A DNA stretch of 64,000 bases from Microbacterium keratanolyticum (GTDB lineage: Bacteria; Actinomycetota; Actinomycetes; Actinomycetales; Microbacteriaceae): the NCBI RefSeq assembly GCF_016907255.1, contig NZ_JAFBBQ010000001.1, positions 1,054,001-1,118,000 on the forward strand, given 5' to 3'. A program made the position numbers and the translations under genes. The notes beneath the pieces are model-generated. The model saw only the letters and a program-made list of their open reading frames with translations. It did not search any database and was not told where the DNA came from. This document shows positions 23,850-31,691 of this stretch, piece by piece (the first letter of the stretch is position 1; the number at the start of each line of letters is the position of its first letter).

Positions 23850-24550
23850 GCAGGCTCTCCTACGAAGAGGCGCGACGGACGCTCACATCCGCCCGCAAGG
23901 CGGGTGCGGGCGTCCCCGCGTATCTCCGCTGGGTGAACCGTCCGCTCGGAGGACAAGCCGCGATTCTCGCCGCGAGCTGGGGCTGGACGCCCAACGGCGT
24001 CACCGCGCTGAGCGCCGCCCTCGGCGCGTTCGGCCTCGGGATCCTCGTCATCATCACCGAGTCATGGGCACCACCGGTCGCGGCGCTCCTGCTGCTGGCG
24101 GGGTACATCCTCGATTCCGCCGACGGGCAGCTCGCCCGCATCCAGGGCCGGGGCGGGCCCGCCGGCGAATGGCTCGATCATGTCGTCGACGGCGTGCGTG
24201 CGCCGCTCGTGCACATCGCGATCGCCGTGGCGCTCGTACGTGCGGACGCGCCCGCCTGGCTCGTGGTCGTCGCGGCGCTGTTCTCGGTGCTCGTCTCGGG
24301 GTGGTTCCTCTCGCAGCTGCTCGCTGAGAAGCTGCTTCCCAAGGCCCCTCCCCGTTCCGACGACGCCCGGCGCAGCGCCATCGAGTCCTTCATGAAGCAG
24401 CCGCAAGATCCGTCCACGACGTATCTGGTCCTCGCGCTCTTCCCGCTCGCCCTGCCTTTCGCCGTCGCCTACACGGCATTGTTCGCCTGGCACGTGCTGA
24501 TCTTCGCGGCGTCACTGCGCCGGAAGTTCGCGCAGCTGCGCACCCTGTGA
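23846..24550 (+). CDS. CDP-alcohol phosphotransferase family protein
   Basis: 234 residues, six membrane helices. The family motif DxxDGxxARxxxxxxxxGxxxDxxxD is complete: D90, D93, G94, A97, R98, G107, D111 and D115 in ILDSADGQLARIQG and GEWLDHVVD. These enzymes move an alcohol phosphate from a CDP-alcohol to an acceptor alcohol, releasing CMP. The ATG overlaps the previous stop (ATGA). In an exopolysaccharide operon, and with a TagD-like CDP-alcohol synthase gene at 37157, a role in attaching or supplying a polyol phosphate is more likely than general phospholipid synthesis, but this is inference. Confidence 0.88.
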   Translation: MSRLSYEEARRTLTSARKAGAGVPAYLRWVNRPLGGQAAILAASWGWTPNGVTALSAALGAFGLGILVIITESWAPPVAALLLLAGYILDSADGQLARIQGRGGPAGEWLDHVVDGVRAPLVHIAIAVALVRADAPAWLVVVAALFSVLVSGWFLSQLLAEKLLPKAPPRSDDARRSAIESFMKQPQDPSTTYLVLALFPLALPFAVAYTALFAWHVLIFAASLRRKFAQLRTL

Positions 24551-24559
24551 CGGTGTGAG

Positions 24560-25903
24560 ATGACCTCGCTGATCACGTCGCCGAGTCGCTCCCTCCTCGC
24601 CGCCACCGGGCAGGACGCGGACCGCGAAGTCGAGACGCGTGTGCTTCCCGCCTGGCCGGTACTCACGGTGCTGTGGGGCTACCCGATCTTCTGGCTTCTG
24701 GGCCTTCTGCCTTTCGCGTCCGTGATCATGGCGATCCCGATGGTGGCGTTCCTCATCCTGCGTCGCCGCATCCTCATCGTCCCCGGCATCCTCCCCTGGA
24801 TCGGGTTCGTGCTGTGGATGATCCCCTCGGCGCTCATGATCGACCAGGTCGGCCGCGCGGTCGGACTGGGCGTGCGCATCAGTCAGTTCCTCGCTCTCGC
24901 GATCATGATGGTCTACATCGTCAACGCACGCTCATCGCTGTCTCCGAGACGGATCTTCAACGGACTCACCTTCATCTGGGTCTTCGTGATCATCGGCGGT
25001 TATCTCGGGATGCTCTTTCCGGAGACCCGGCTGACGTTGACGATCGGGCTTCTGCTTCCCGACGCGATCGCCGGCAACGACTACGTCTCGGAACTCGTGT
25101 TCCCGACCCTGGCCGAGATCCAGACACCCTGGGGAGCAGAAGAGCCATTCGTGCGTCCCTCCGCCCCGTTCTCCTACACGAACGGATGGGGTGCGGCGAT
25201 GGCGGTGCTGACCCCGATCGCGATCGGCACCGCGATCGGACACCGCACGGCCCGCGCGATGTGGTTCCTCGTCCTCGCTCTCGTCGCGGCGATTCCGCCG
25301 GCGATCGCAACGACGAACCGCGGGCTCTTCCTCGGCATCGCCGGGGCGATCGTCTACGTCATGTTCTGTCTGCTGGTGCGCGGGCGCATCCTTGCCTTCG
25401 TCTGGGTGTCGCTCCTGAGTCTGGCGGGCACTCTGGTGCTGTTCCTGTCCGGCTTCCTCGACGGCATCGCCGCACGCCAGGAGACCGTCGACACCACCGA
25501 GGGCCGAGGCAATCTCTACGCAGAGACGTTCGAGCGCACACTCGAATCGCCGGTCCTCGGCTTCGGTGCGCCGCGGCCCAGCTACTGGAGCGAGATCTAC
25601 GTCGGCACGCAGGGCGCGATCTGGAATGCCATGTTCTGCTTCGGGTTCGTCGGGCTGGCCCTCTTCCTCGGCGCCATCGTGCTGGGAGCGGTGCGCACGG
25701 CAAGCGCACCCAATCTCTCTGCCCTCTGGATCCATACGAGCGTCGTCGTCGCCGCGTTCCTGTCGATCTTCTACGGTCTCGACCGCCAGCTCGTCTTCGT
25801 CGGGATCGCGGTCGCGGTGCTCCTGCGTGAGAAGTATCTCGGCAACTCCTCGTACTGGACGGCACAGCCCATCCCCTTTGCGAGAGCGCGCAATGAGGAG
25901 TGA
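24560..25903 (+). CDS. O-antigen polymerase/ligase-like membrane protein (Wzy type)
   Basis: 447 residues with about 11-12 membrane helices and a large outer loop around residues 175-215 (TLAEIQTPWGAEEPFVRPSA), then TTNRGLFLGIAG and ETVDTTEGRGNLYAETFERT, the typical 'R-G-R' loop blocks of Wzy/WaaL proteins. It would polymerise repeat units delivered by the flippase encoded next. The ATG at 24560 lies 9 nt after the previous stop and its 3' end overlaps the flippase gene by 11 nt. Confidence 0.85.
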   Translation: MTSLITSPSRSLLAATGQDADREVETRVLPAWPVLTVLWGYPIFWLLGLLPFASVIMAIPMVAFLILRRRILIVPGILPWIGFVLWMIPSALMIDQVGRAVGLGVRISQFLALAIMMVYIVNARSSLSPRRIFNGLTFIWVFVIIGGYLGMLFPETRLTLTIGLLLPDAIAGNDYVSELVFPTLAEIQTPWGAEEPFVRPSAPFSYTNGWGAAMAVLTPIAIGTAIGHRTARAMWFLVLALVAAIPPAIATTNRGLFLGIAGAIVYVMFCLLVRGRILAFVWVSLLSLAGTLVLFLSGFLDGIAARQETVDTTEGRGNLYAETFERTLESPVLGFGAPRPSYWSEIYVGTQGAIWNAMFCFGFVGLALFLGAIVLGAVRTASAPNLSALWIHTSVVVAAFLSIFYGLDRQLVFVGIAVAVLLREKYLGNSSYWTAQPIPFARARNEE

Positions 25904-27404
25904 GGGCCTGGCCCGCAGCGGCGTCGTCAGCCTCTTCGGCTCCGCCTTCGCAGCGCTCGCCGCCCTCGTCCTGACCGCGATCGTCGGAAATGCGCTGGGG
26001 GCCGACGGCACCGGGTTGTTCTTTCAGGCGATGGGAATCTTCACGATCCTCACGCAGGTGCTGCGACTGGGCACCAACAGCGCGATCGTGCGCTTCCTTG
26101 CCGAGCAGCGGGCGTTCGGACGCGCGGGTGCGGAGTGGCGCATCGTCGCCTACGCCCTGATTCCCGTCGCCGTCGTCTCAGCACTCGCCTCCCTTGCGAT
26201 GTGGTTCTTCGCGGACGCACTGGGATCGTGGCTCGCGTCACCGGCGGACGCTGCGGCGCTCAGCGATCTGCTCCGCGCGATGGCACCGTTCGTGATCGCA
26301 GGCGCCGTCATCGGGGTGCTGCAGATCGCGGCGCGGATGCTGCGAGGGGTGACGACCTTCACCCTGCTGCAGAGCGTGCTCCTGCCCGCGAGCCGCCTCC
26401 TGACGGTGGCGGTCGCCGTCACCATGGTGGGAGCTGCGGCCTGGGGTGCCTTCGAGGCCTGGCTGTGGCCGCTGCCCGTGTGGCTGGTGCTAACGCTCGC
26501 GATTGTGGCGGGCCCGCTCCTGCGCGACTTCCGACGTCGACGGGAGAGCATCGCCGCCACCCGCCCGAGTGCTCTGACCTTCTGGAAGTTCACGGCGCCG
26601 CGTTCGGTGAGCTCGGGGCTGGAGACCGCGCTGGAGTGGTCCGATGTGCTGATCGTCGCCGCGCTCGCCTCCCCGGCTGCCGCGGGCGTCTATGCGGTGT
26701 TGACGCGTGCGGTGCGCGCCGGCGGTGTCGTTGACAAGGCCATGCGGGTCGCGGTGTCCCCGACGATCTCCGCCTTGCTCGCCACCCAGCAGCGCGACGA
26801 GGCGACGAGGCTGCACACGCGCGTCGTCCGCGCGATGCTGCTCTTGAACTGGCCGTTCTACCTGCTCCTGATCTCGATGGGCTCGGCTGTGCTCGCGATC
26901 TTCGGCGAGGAGTTCCGCTCCGGATGGGGGCCCATGGCGCTGATGGCCGCGGCGGTCATGTTCCAGACGGCGTGCGGGATGCTGCAGAGCATCCTCCTGC
27001 AGGGCGGGAAGAGCACCTGGCAGATGTACAACAAGTCGCTCGCCCTCGCCCTCAGCATCGGCGGCAACGTGCTGCTCGTGCCACTGTGGGGGCTCTGGGG
27101 CGCCGCCGTCACGTGGGTGGGCGTCGTGCTCGTCGACAACCTCATCGCCGCCTTCCAGGTGCACCGTGGCATGGGCGTGCAACTGGAGCCGTTGCGCCTG
27201 GTGCCATCGATGGCGCTGCCGGTCGCGGTCTTCGGAGGGGGAGGCTTCGCGTTCACCCTGTGGCTGGGTACCGGCATCCTCGCCCTGCTGCTGGCGGTGC
27301 CGGTGCTGTGCGCCGTGTACGGACTCGTTCTCTGGCTCCTGCGCGAGCGCCTGCAGATCGTTCCGCTGTGGCGGAAGGTCCCCGTCCTCGGGGCACGCGC
27401 CTGA
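25893..27404 (+). CDS. oligosaccharide flippase (Wzx/MATE-like)
   Basis: 503 residues with 12-14 membrane helices. The N-terminus (MRSEGLARSGVVSLFGSAFA) and the repeated pattern NALGADGTGLFFQAMGIF match the polysaccharide transporter (PST/MVF) superfamily. It would flip lipid-linked repeat units across the membrane. The ATG at 25893 lies inside the Wzy-like gene (11-bp overlap). It is the last gene of the plus-strand operon; its stop is just 2 nt from the stop of the convergent PssE-like gene, leaving no room for a terminator between them. Confidence 0.9.
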   Translation: MRSEGLARSGVVSLFGSAFAALAALVLTAIVGNALGADGTGLFFQAMGIFTILTQVLRLGTNSAIVRFLAEQRAFGRAGAEWRIVAYALIPVAVVSALASLAMWFFADALGSWLASPADAAALSDLLRAMAPFVIAGAVIGVLQIAARMLRGVTTFTLLQSVLLPASRLLTVAVAVTMVGAAAWGAFEAWLWPLPVWLVLTLAIVAGPLLRDFRRRRESIAATRPSALTFWKFTAPRSVSSGLETALEWSDVLIVAALASPAAAGVYAVLTRAVRAGGVVDKAMRVAVSPTISALLATQQRDEATRLHTRVVRAMLLLNWPFYLLLISMGSAVLAIFGEEFRSGWGPMALMAAAVMFQTACGMLQSILLQGGKSTWQMYNKSLALALSIGGNVLLVPLWGLWGAAVTWVGVVLVDNLIAAFQVHRGMGVQLEPLRLVPSMALPVAVFGGGGFAFTLWLGTGILALLLAVPVLCAVYGLVLWLLRERLQIVPLWRKVPVLGARA

Positions 27405-27406
27405 GC

Positions 27407-27973
27407 TCAGCGCCGAAGGACGGCTCGGGCGAGGGCGCCTCCGGTGCGGACGAGGCGCCGTGGCCGCTCGTACCACGGGAGGCGGGCGACGGGCTGCTCC
27501 AGGAGGGCACGCACGACCTCGGCGCCCGGCGTTGCGATCTCCTGCGGCAGGTCGGCGCCGACGCCCGCGAACGTGTCCTGCAGCTGCTGCGCGAGCTGCT
27601 CGCGGGTGAGCGCACGACGCAGGATGCCGAACTTCTCCATCTCGGCGGTGAAGACCAGCTGATGGTCGTCGACGACCTCACCGCCACCCGGCACACGCGG
27701 CACGACGATCGGCACGATGCCGAGCTCCCTCATGTCCATGACACCGCCCGCACCGCCCTGCAGCACCACCGCGTCGGCGCTGCGACACAGAGCGAGGAGC
27801 TCGGCATAGGGCAGGATCTCTACGTTCTCTGCGCCTGCGACGGGACATGATGGCCCGTGCTGCATCACCACCCGGGTGTCGACGGCGTCGCGCAGCCACT
27901 CCTCCATCCAGATCGAGAGCCGGTCGAAGGGCAGATGATAGGTGCCTGCCGAGACGACGACGAGGCGCGACAT
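27407..27973 (-). CDS. PssE-like glycosyltransferase subunit (Alg13 type)
   Basis: 188 residues. MSRLVVVSAGTYHLPFDRL is the start of the C-terminal half of GT28 enzymes. LLALCRSADAVVLQGGAGGVMDMRELGIVPIVV in two blocks gives the nucleotide-sugar binding region (GGAGxxxE-like), followed by VVDDHQLVF. It forms the donor-binding half of a split glycosyltransferase with the PssD-like protein encoded upstream, as in Alg13/Alg14, PssD/PssE and Cps14F/Cps14G pairs. The start codon and the stop of that gene overlap by one base (TGATG). The sugar is not known. Confidence 0.87.
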   Translation of the reverse strand: MSRLVVVSAGTYHLPFDRLSIWMEEWLRDAVDTRVVMQHGPSCPVAGAENVEILPYAELLALCRSADAVVLQGGAGGVMDMRELGIVPIVVPRVPGGGEVVDDHQLVFTAEMEKFGILRRALTREQLAQQLQDTFAGVGADLPQEIATPGAEVVRALLEQPVARLPWYERPRRLVRTGGALARAVLRR

Positions 27974-28422
27974 CAGAGCACCACTCCCACCGAGCGGGAC
28001 CCGGGATAGAACGCGCGCATGTGATCCCACTGCACGAGGAACTCGTCGGCGAAGGGGTAGACGAGACGTCCGCTCAGACCGGGCGTCGTGATGCGGTCGA
28101 CAGGCTCCAGGTACACCGTGCGCGCGCCGAATCTGCGCGCCTGGCTGAAGAACGGCAGCGCGATGGCCGCGCCCGTCGAGAACACGATGTCAGGCTTCTC
28201 GTCCTTCAGCACGCGCCTCGCGAGACCGAAGTTGCGACGGAGATTGGGCACATTGCGGACGGTCGGGTAGTGGATCTCGTAGACCTTCTCATCTGCCAGT
28301 CGCGAGCGGGCGTCCTCGACGGGGAACGTCGCCCAGACCCGCTCATGCTCCCCCCACCAGTCGCGCAGCGCGAGCGCCTGGGTGAGGTGTCCTCCGGAGG
28401 AGCAGGCGATGAGGATCTTCAT
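27973..28422 (-). CDS. PssD-like glycosyltransferase subunit (Alg14 type)
   Basis: 149 residues. MKILIACSSGGHLTQALALRDWW is the classic GGHL motif of the Alg14/MurG N-terminal half; VFSTGAAIALPFF and TVYLEPVDRITTPGLSGRLV are the other conserved blocks. It anchors the complex and binds the lipid-linked acceptor, while the PssE-like partner binds the nucleotide sugar. It starts one base after the stop of the GT2 gene, so the three minus-strand genes form one operon read from 29332. Confidence 0.9.
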   Translation of the reverse strand: MKILIACSSGGHLTQALALRDWWGEHERVWATFPVEDARSRLADEKVYEIHYPTVRNVPNLRRNFGLARRVLKDEKPDIVFSTGAAIALPFFSQARRFGARTVYLEPVDRITTPGLSGRLVYPFADEFLVQWDHMRAFYPGSRSVGVVL

Positions 28423-28423
28423 G

Positions 28424-29332
28424 TCAGATTCCTCGACCGAGCTTCTGCACGACGCGGGTGACCGTCTCCGTCCGGACCAGCCCCCGCGAGATCGCGATCG
28501 CGAGCATCGCCTTCACCTGGGTCGGCGCATTGCGCAGCGCCCGCCAGGCCCATTCGCGCGCCGCGGGCCCCTGATCGCTGGCGGCGAGGGCGAACGCCAC
28601 CTGTGCCTGAATGCGGCCGTGGGCGCGAGGAATACGGGAGAAATCCGGATGCTTCGCCAGCAGATACTGCAGCGCTTCGGCATAGCTCGCCCACTGCCCG
28701 AAGTAGTACGACTGGCCGTTCCACAGGACTTTGACGAGCGGCTCGTTCACCACCGTGACGACCCCCAGCGCCGATGCGCGCAGCAGGATGTCGTAATCCT
28801 CCCCGTAGCTGCGCGGAAGCTCTTCGTCGATGAGGCCCAGATCTCCCTGGAGCACCTCACGCCGGAACATCAGGCTCGACGAGTGCACACCGGGAATCCT
28901 GTTGCGCAGGAAGTCCTCATGCGTCAGTTCCTCCGCGGGAGCGCGCCGCTCGATCCGGCTGCTGCCGTCGTCGACGAGCATCGCTGTGCCGACGACCATC
29001 GCCGCGGGCACCTCCGCGAAACGTCGCAGTTGCGCGGCGAGCTTGCCCGGAAGCCACTCGTCGTCATCGTCGAGGAAGGCGACGAGGCGTCCGGTCGCGG
29101 CGTCGATGCCGGAGTTCCGGGCGCCGGCAAGACCCCGCGAGCGCGAATTGGCGATGCCGCGCACCGTCCACCCCGCAGGGATGTCGAGCTCGGGCACCTC
29201 GATCGGGCAGGCATCGAAGACGATGATGACCTCGCCCGTGGCATCCGTCTCCTGCGTCAGCACGCTCTCGACCGCGCTCTTCATGAACGCCGGCCTGTTG
29301 TGCGTCGGAACGACGACGGAAACCTCTTGCAT
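28424..29332 (-). CDS. family 2 glycosyltransferase
   Basis: 302 residues, GT-A fold. VSVVVPTHNRPAFMKSAVESVL starts the nucleotide-binding half. GLAGARNSGIDAATGRLVAFLDDDDEW holds the DDD metal site, and the ED of SYGEDYDILLR is the probable catalytic base region. Cytoplasmic, no membrane helix. The ATG at 29330-29332 follows GGGGAG; the longer frame upstream would cover the hairpin leader and the divergent promoter. It is the first gene of the operon GT2-PssD-PssE, and probably adds a sugar to the repeat unit. Confidence 0.92.
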   Translation of the reverse strand: MQEVSVVVPTHNRPAFMKSAVESVLTQETDATGEVIIVFDACPIEVPELDIPAGWTVRGIANSRSRGLAGARNSGIDAATGRLVAFLDDDDEWLPGKLAAQLRRFAEVPAAMVVGTAMLVDDGSSRIERRAPAEELTHEDFLRNRIPGVHSSSLMFRREVLQGDLGLIDEELPRSYGEDYDILLRASALGVVTVVNEPLVKVLWNGQSYYFGQWASYAEALQYLLAKHPDFSRIPRAHGRIQAQVAFALAASDQGPAAREWAWRALRNAPTQVKAMLAIAISRGLVRTETVTRVVQKLGRGI

Positions 29333-29516
29333 CTGACACACTCCCCTTGTGTGACGTCGCCAGACAGAGGAGCGAATGCGCTCACCATCTGGTCTTTCCC
29401 CACTGCGCCGGTGGGCCCCATCCCACCGGAAAGACATCGACAGAAAGTCGATGTGCCAGTTACTATAGCGAATGGAGCCTCCCTGGGAAGGGGCTCTCTG
29501 GGGAAGGGGATCTGGC
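29333..29516. promoter_or_regulatory. divergent promoter and leader region of two exopolysaccharide operons
   Basis: No gene here. The centre TACTATAG (29461-29468) offers -10 boxes on both strands. Minus-strand leader: perfect 8-bp hairpins ACATCGAC/GTCGATGT (29434-29441/29447-29454) and CCGGTGGG/CCCACCGG (29408-29415/29422-29429), the latter with loop ATGGGG on the minus strand, then GTGGGGA (29397-29403). Plus-strand leader: hairpin GAGCC/GGCTC (29475-29479/29492-29496) with CTGGGAA in its loop, then CTGGGGA (29498-29504), overlapping the ribosome site of the next gene. Confidence 0.5.
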
Positions 29517-30650
29517 GTGCCAGAAGAATCTGTATCGACGCGCGTCCGCGTCGGGGTCGTCGGGGCCGGAAAGATGGGCCTCTCGCACTTGGCGATCGTG
29601 CGCGCGCTGCGCGACGTCGAGCTCGTGGGTGTCGTCGACGCCACCGACTATCTGCTCGACGTGCTGAACAAATACACCGGCGCGCAGACGTACTCGACGC
29701 TCGAGGCGATGCTCGCTGAAGCACGTCCCGAGGCCGTTCTGATCGCCACACCGACCGGCTCGCACGCCGCACTCGTGCGCACAGCCCTCGAGAGCGGCGT
29801 GCACGTCTTCTGCGAGAAGCCGCTCACGCTTCGGGCGGAAGAGTCGCTGGCACTCGCGGCCCTCGCGCAAGACCGCGGCCTGGTGGCCCAGGTCGGCTAT
29901 CACAACCGCTTCATCGCGACGTTCCAGGAGGTCAAGCGCCTCCTCGACGCCGGGGCGATCGGCGAGGTGACGCATGTGCTCGCCGAGGCGTACGGCCCGG
30001 TCGTCCTCCAGGCGAAGGGCGGCACCTGGCGGTCCAAGCGCGCGAGCGGCGGCGGATGCCTCTACGACTACGCCGCCCACCCGCTCGACCTCGTGCACTG
30101 GTACCTCGGTGCACCCGAGGCGGTGCGCGGCTCCGTCCTCAACAGCATCTTCTCCGCCGACACCGACGACGAGGTCTACTCGACCCTCGAGTATCCGAAC
30201 GGGCTCAGCGTCCACCTCTCCGTGAACTGGTCCGATGAGTCGTATCGCAAGATGTCGACGAGCGTGACCCTGACCGGCACTCTCGGGCGGATCGTCGCCG
30301 ACCGCCAGGAGATCCGGGTCTTCCTGCGTGACGACGCTCCCGCCCCGGAGGGCTACCGCCCCGGATGGAACATCCGCTACACGACCGATCTCACCGCGCC
30401 CGTCTCCTTCTATCTGCGTGGCGAGGAGTACAGCGCGCAGCTCGAGAGCTTCATCGCCGCGATCGCCGCAGGTGAGCGCACCGCACGGCAGAACGGCTTC
30501 CTCGGGGCAGCCCAGACCGACCGGATCATCGAATGGATCCAGGCGGATGCTGCGGGTGAGACATCGCCCGCGCTCGGGCCCGCCGCGCCCACATCCGTGA
30601 TGCGCATCCGCACACGCCGCACCCTGTTCGGCCGGAGGAAGACAGCATGA
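29517..30650 (+). CDS. Gfo/Idh/MocA-family oxidoreductase
   Basis: 377 residues. VRVGVVGAGKMGLSHLAIV is the Rossmann NAD(P)-binding motif (GxGxxG), CEKPLTLRAEES is the conserved EKP, and GGCLYDYAAHPLDLVHWYLG contains the catalytic-region D/H blocks. Enzymes of this family oxidise or epimerise sugars, often nucleotide sugars in polysaccharide clusters. I use the GTG at 29517 with GGAAGGGGA 6 nt upstream; the ATG at 29472 would place coding sequence over a hairpin and has no ribosome site. It overlaps the next gene by four bases (ATGA), suggesting the two proteins work together. Confidence 0.88.
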   Translation: MPEESVSTRVRVGVVGAGKMGLSHLAIVRALRDVELVGVVDATDYLLDVLNKYTGAQTYSTLEAMLAEARPEAVLIATPTGSHAALVRTALESGVHVFCEKPLTLRAEESLALAALAQDRGLVAQVGYHNRFIATFQEVKRLLDAGAIGEVTHVLAEAYGPVVLQAKGGTWRSKRASGGGCLYDYAAHPLDLVHWYLGAPEAVRGSVLNSIFSADTDDEVYSTLEYPNGLSVHLSVNWSDESYRKMSTSVTLTGTLGRIVADRQEIRVFLRDDAPAPEGYRPGWNIRYTTDLTAPVSFYLRGEEYSAQLESFIAAIAAGERTARQNGFLGAAQTDRIIEWIQADAAGETSPALGPAAPTSVMRIRTRRTLFGRRKTA

Positions 30651-31564
30651 GCGAAACATCCGAACTCGCCACGATGGCCGACGCCGAGACCGCCGCGCGC
30701 CCCCTCGATCTTCTGCTTCTGGGGGACAACCAGTTCTTCGGCATCAATCACATGTCCGAAGAGAAGGCACGCGCGCAGGCGATCCGCTTTCAGGACACGT
30801 CCGCGATCATCGACGTCATCGACATCGCTCTCGACCACGGCATCCGCACACTCATGTGCACCACACACGACCGCATCGGCGAGGTCTGCGACCACATGCG
30901 CGCGAACCCGGAGCGCTATGCCGACTACCGGTTCTATCCGTGCATGCCGTACGCCCACAAGTATGCGAACGCGGTGACCGACAACGGAATGCTCGGCGCC
31001 GTACGACAGTTCCTCCCGGAGGAGGGCCTGTTGAATGCTGCGCTGCGCGGCGGCAAGTCCTTCATGCGCAAAGACATCGAGGGCATCATCACCCTGCTCA
31101 TCGACGCCGAGATGAAGATGTTCCAGGGGCTGAACACACCCGTCGTCTTCCTGCAGAACGTGGTCGTCGATCTCATGCTCGGTCTCGGCTTCGATGAGGC
31201 CTTCGCGATCTTCGATCGTCACGTGCGCGAACGCTACGGCGCCGAGCCGGGATTCATCACGATGAACCTCCCGATGCTGCTGGACACGCTCGACCGGGTC
31301 GGCATCCGCAACCCGATCGTCTGCGCCAACATCAACGAGATCGGGTTTCGGATGTCCGGCGGGATCGCCGCATACGAGCAGGCGCTGCGCGAGCGTGAGT
31401 TCCGCCCCGTCGCCATGTCGGTCTTCGCCTCGGGCGCCATTCCCCCGCAGCGCGCACTGCGGTGGATTCATGACCACGCGCAGGTCGAGGCGATCGTCTT
31501 CGGCGCCTCCTCACGCGCCTCGATTGCCAGCACGACGGAAATTGTCAGGGATCTTTGGGGATGA
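30647..31564 (+). CDS. conserved TIM-barrel-like protein of unknown function
   Basis: 305 residues, not recognised. LLLLGDNQFFGINHMSEEKA near the N-terminus, IDIALDHGIRTLMCTTHDRIGE, and the end AIVFGASSRASIASTTEIV recall aldo-keto reductase-like TIM barrels, in which the final segment holds the cofactor phosphate. No clear catalytic tetrad is visible. Soluble, no signal peptide. Translationally coupled (ATGA) to the Gfo/Idh oxidoreductase, so it likely acts on the product or substrate of that enzyme in making a sugar for the polymer. Confidence 0.75.
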   Translation: MSETSELATMADAETAARPLDLLLLGDNQFFGINHMSEEKARAQAIRFQDTSAIIDVIDIALDHGIRTLMCTTHDRIGEVCDHMRANPERYADYRFYPCMPYAHKYANAVTDNGMLGAVRQFLPEEGLLNAALRGGKSFMRKDIEGIITLLIDAEMKMFQGLNTPVVFLQNVVVDLMLGLGFDEAFAIFDRHVRERYGAEPGFITMNLPMLLDTLDRVGIRNPIVCANINEIGFRMSGGIAAYEQALREREFRPVAMSVFASGAIPPQRALRWIHDHAQVEAIVFGASSRASIASTTEIVRDLWG

Positions 31565-31691
31565 GCTGACCTACACTGGGTGCTGTTAACCCAGACCAGG
31601 GTGCCGCGAGGGGAATCGTCAGGCATCCGCGATCCCTGACGTCTGCTCCCCGCTGTGAAGAGTGACACTCTTCCCGGCAGACGTCCGCACA
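31565..31691 (+). promoter_or_regulatory. promoter and hairpin-rich leader of the GH16 gene
   Basis: TACACT (31572-31577) is a probable -10 box. CTGGGT/ACCCAG (31576-31581/31589-31594) lies over the start of transcription. GAAGAGT-GAC-ACTCTTC lies inside a second, wider pair GACGTCTGC ... GCAGACGTC, which would enclose it and end close to the ATG. A CGTCAGG ... CCCTGACG pair lies between them. The leader is thus almost fully paired and gives no clear Shine-Dalgarno sequence for the ATG at 31692. Confidence 0.4.

Noticed and set aside
31662..31691. GTG at 31662 as start of the GH16 protein
   Set aside because: It would add ten residues before the signal peptide and lies inside a hairpin; the ATG at 31692 gives a normal signal peptide, though the ribosome site is weak for both.
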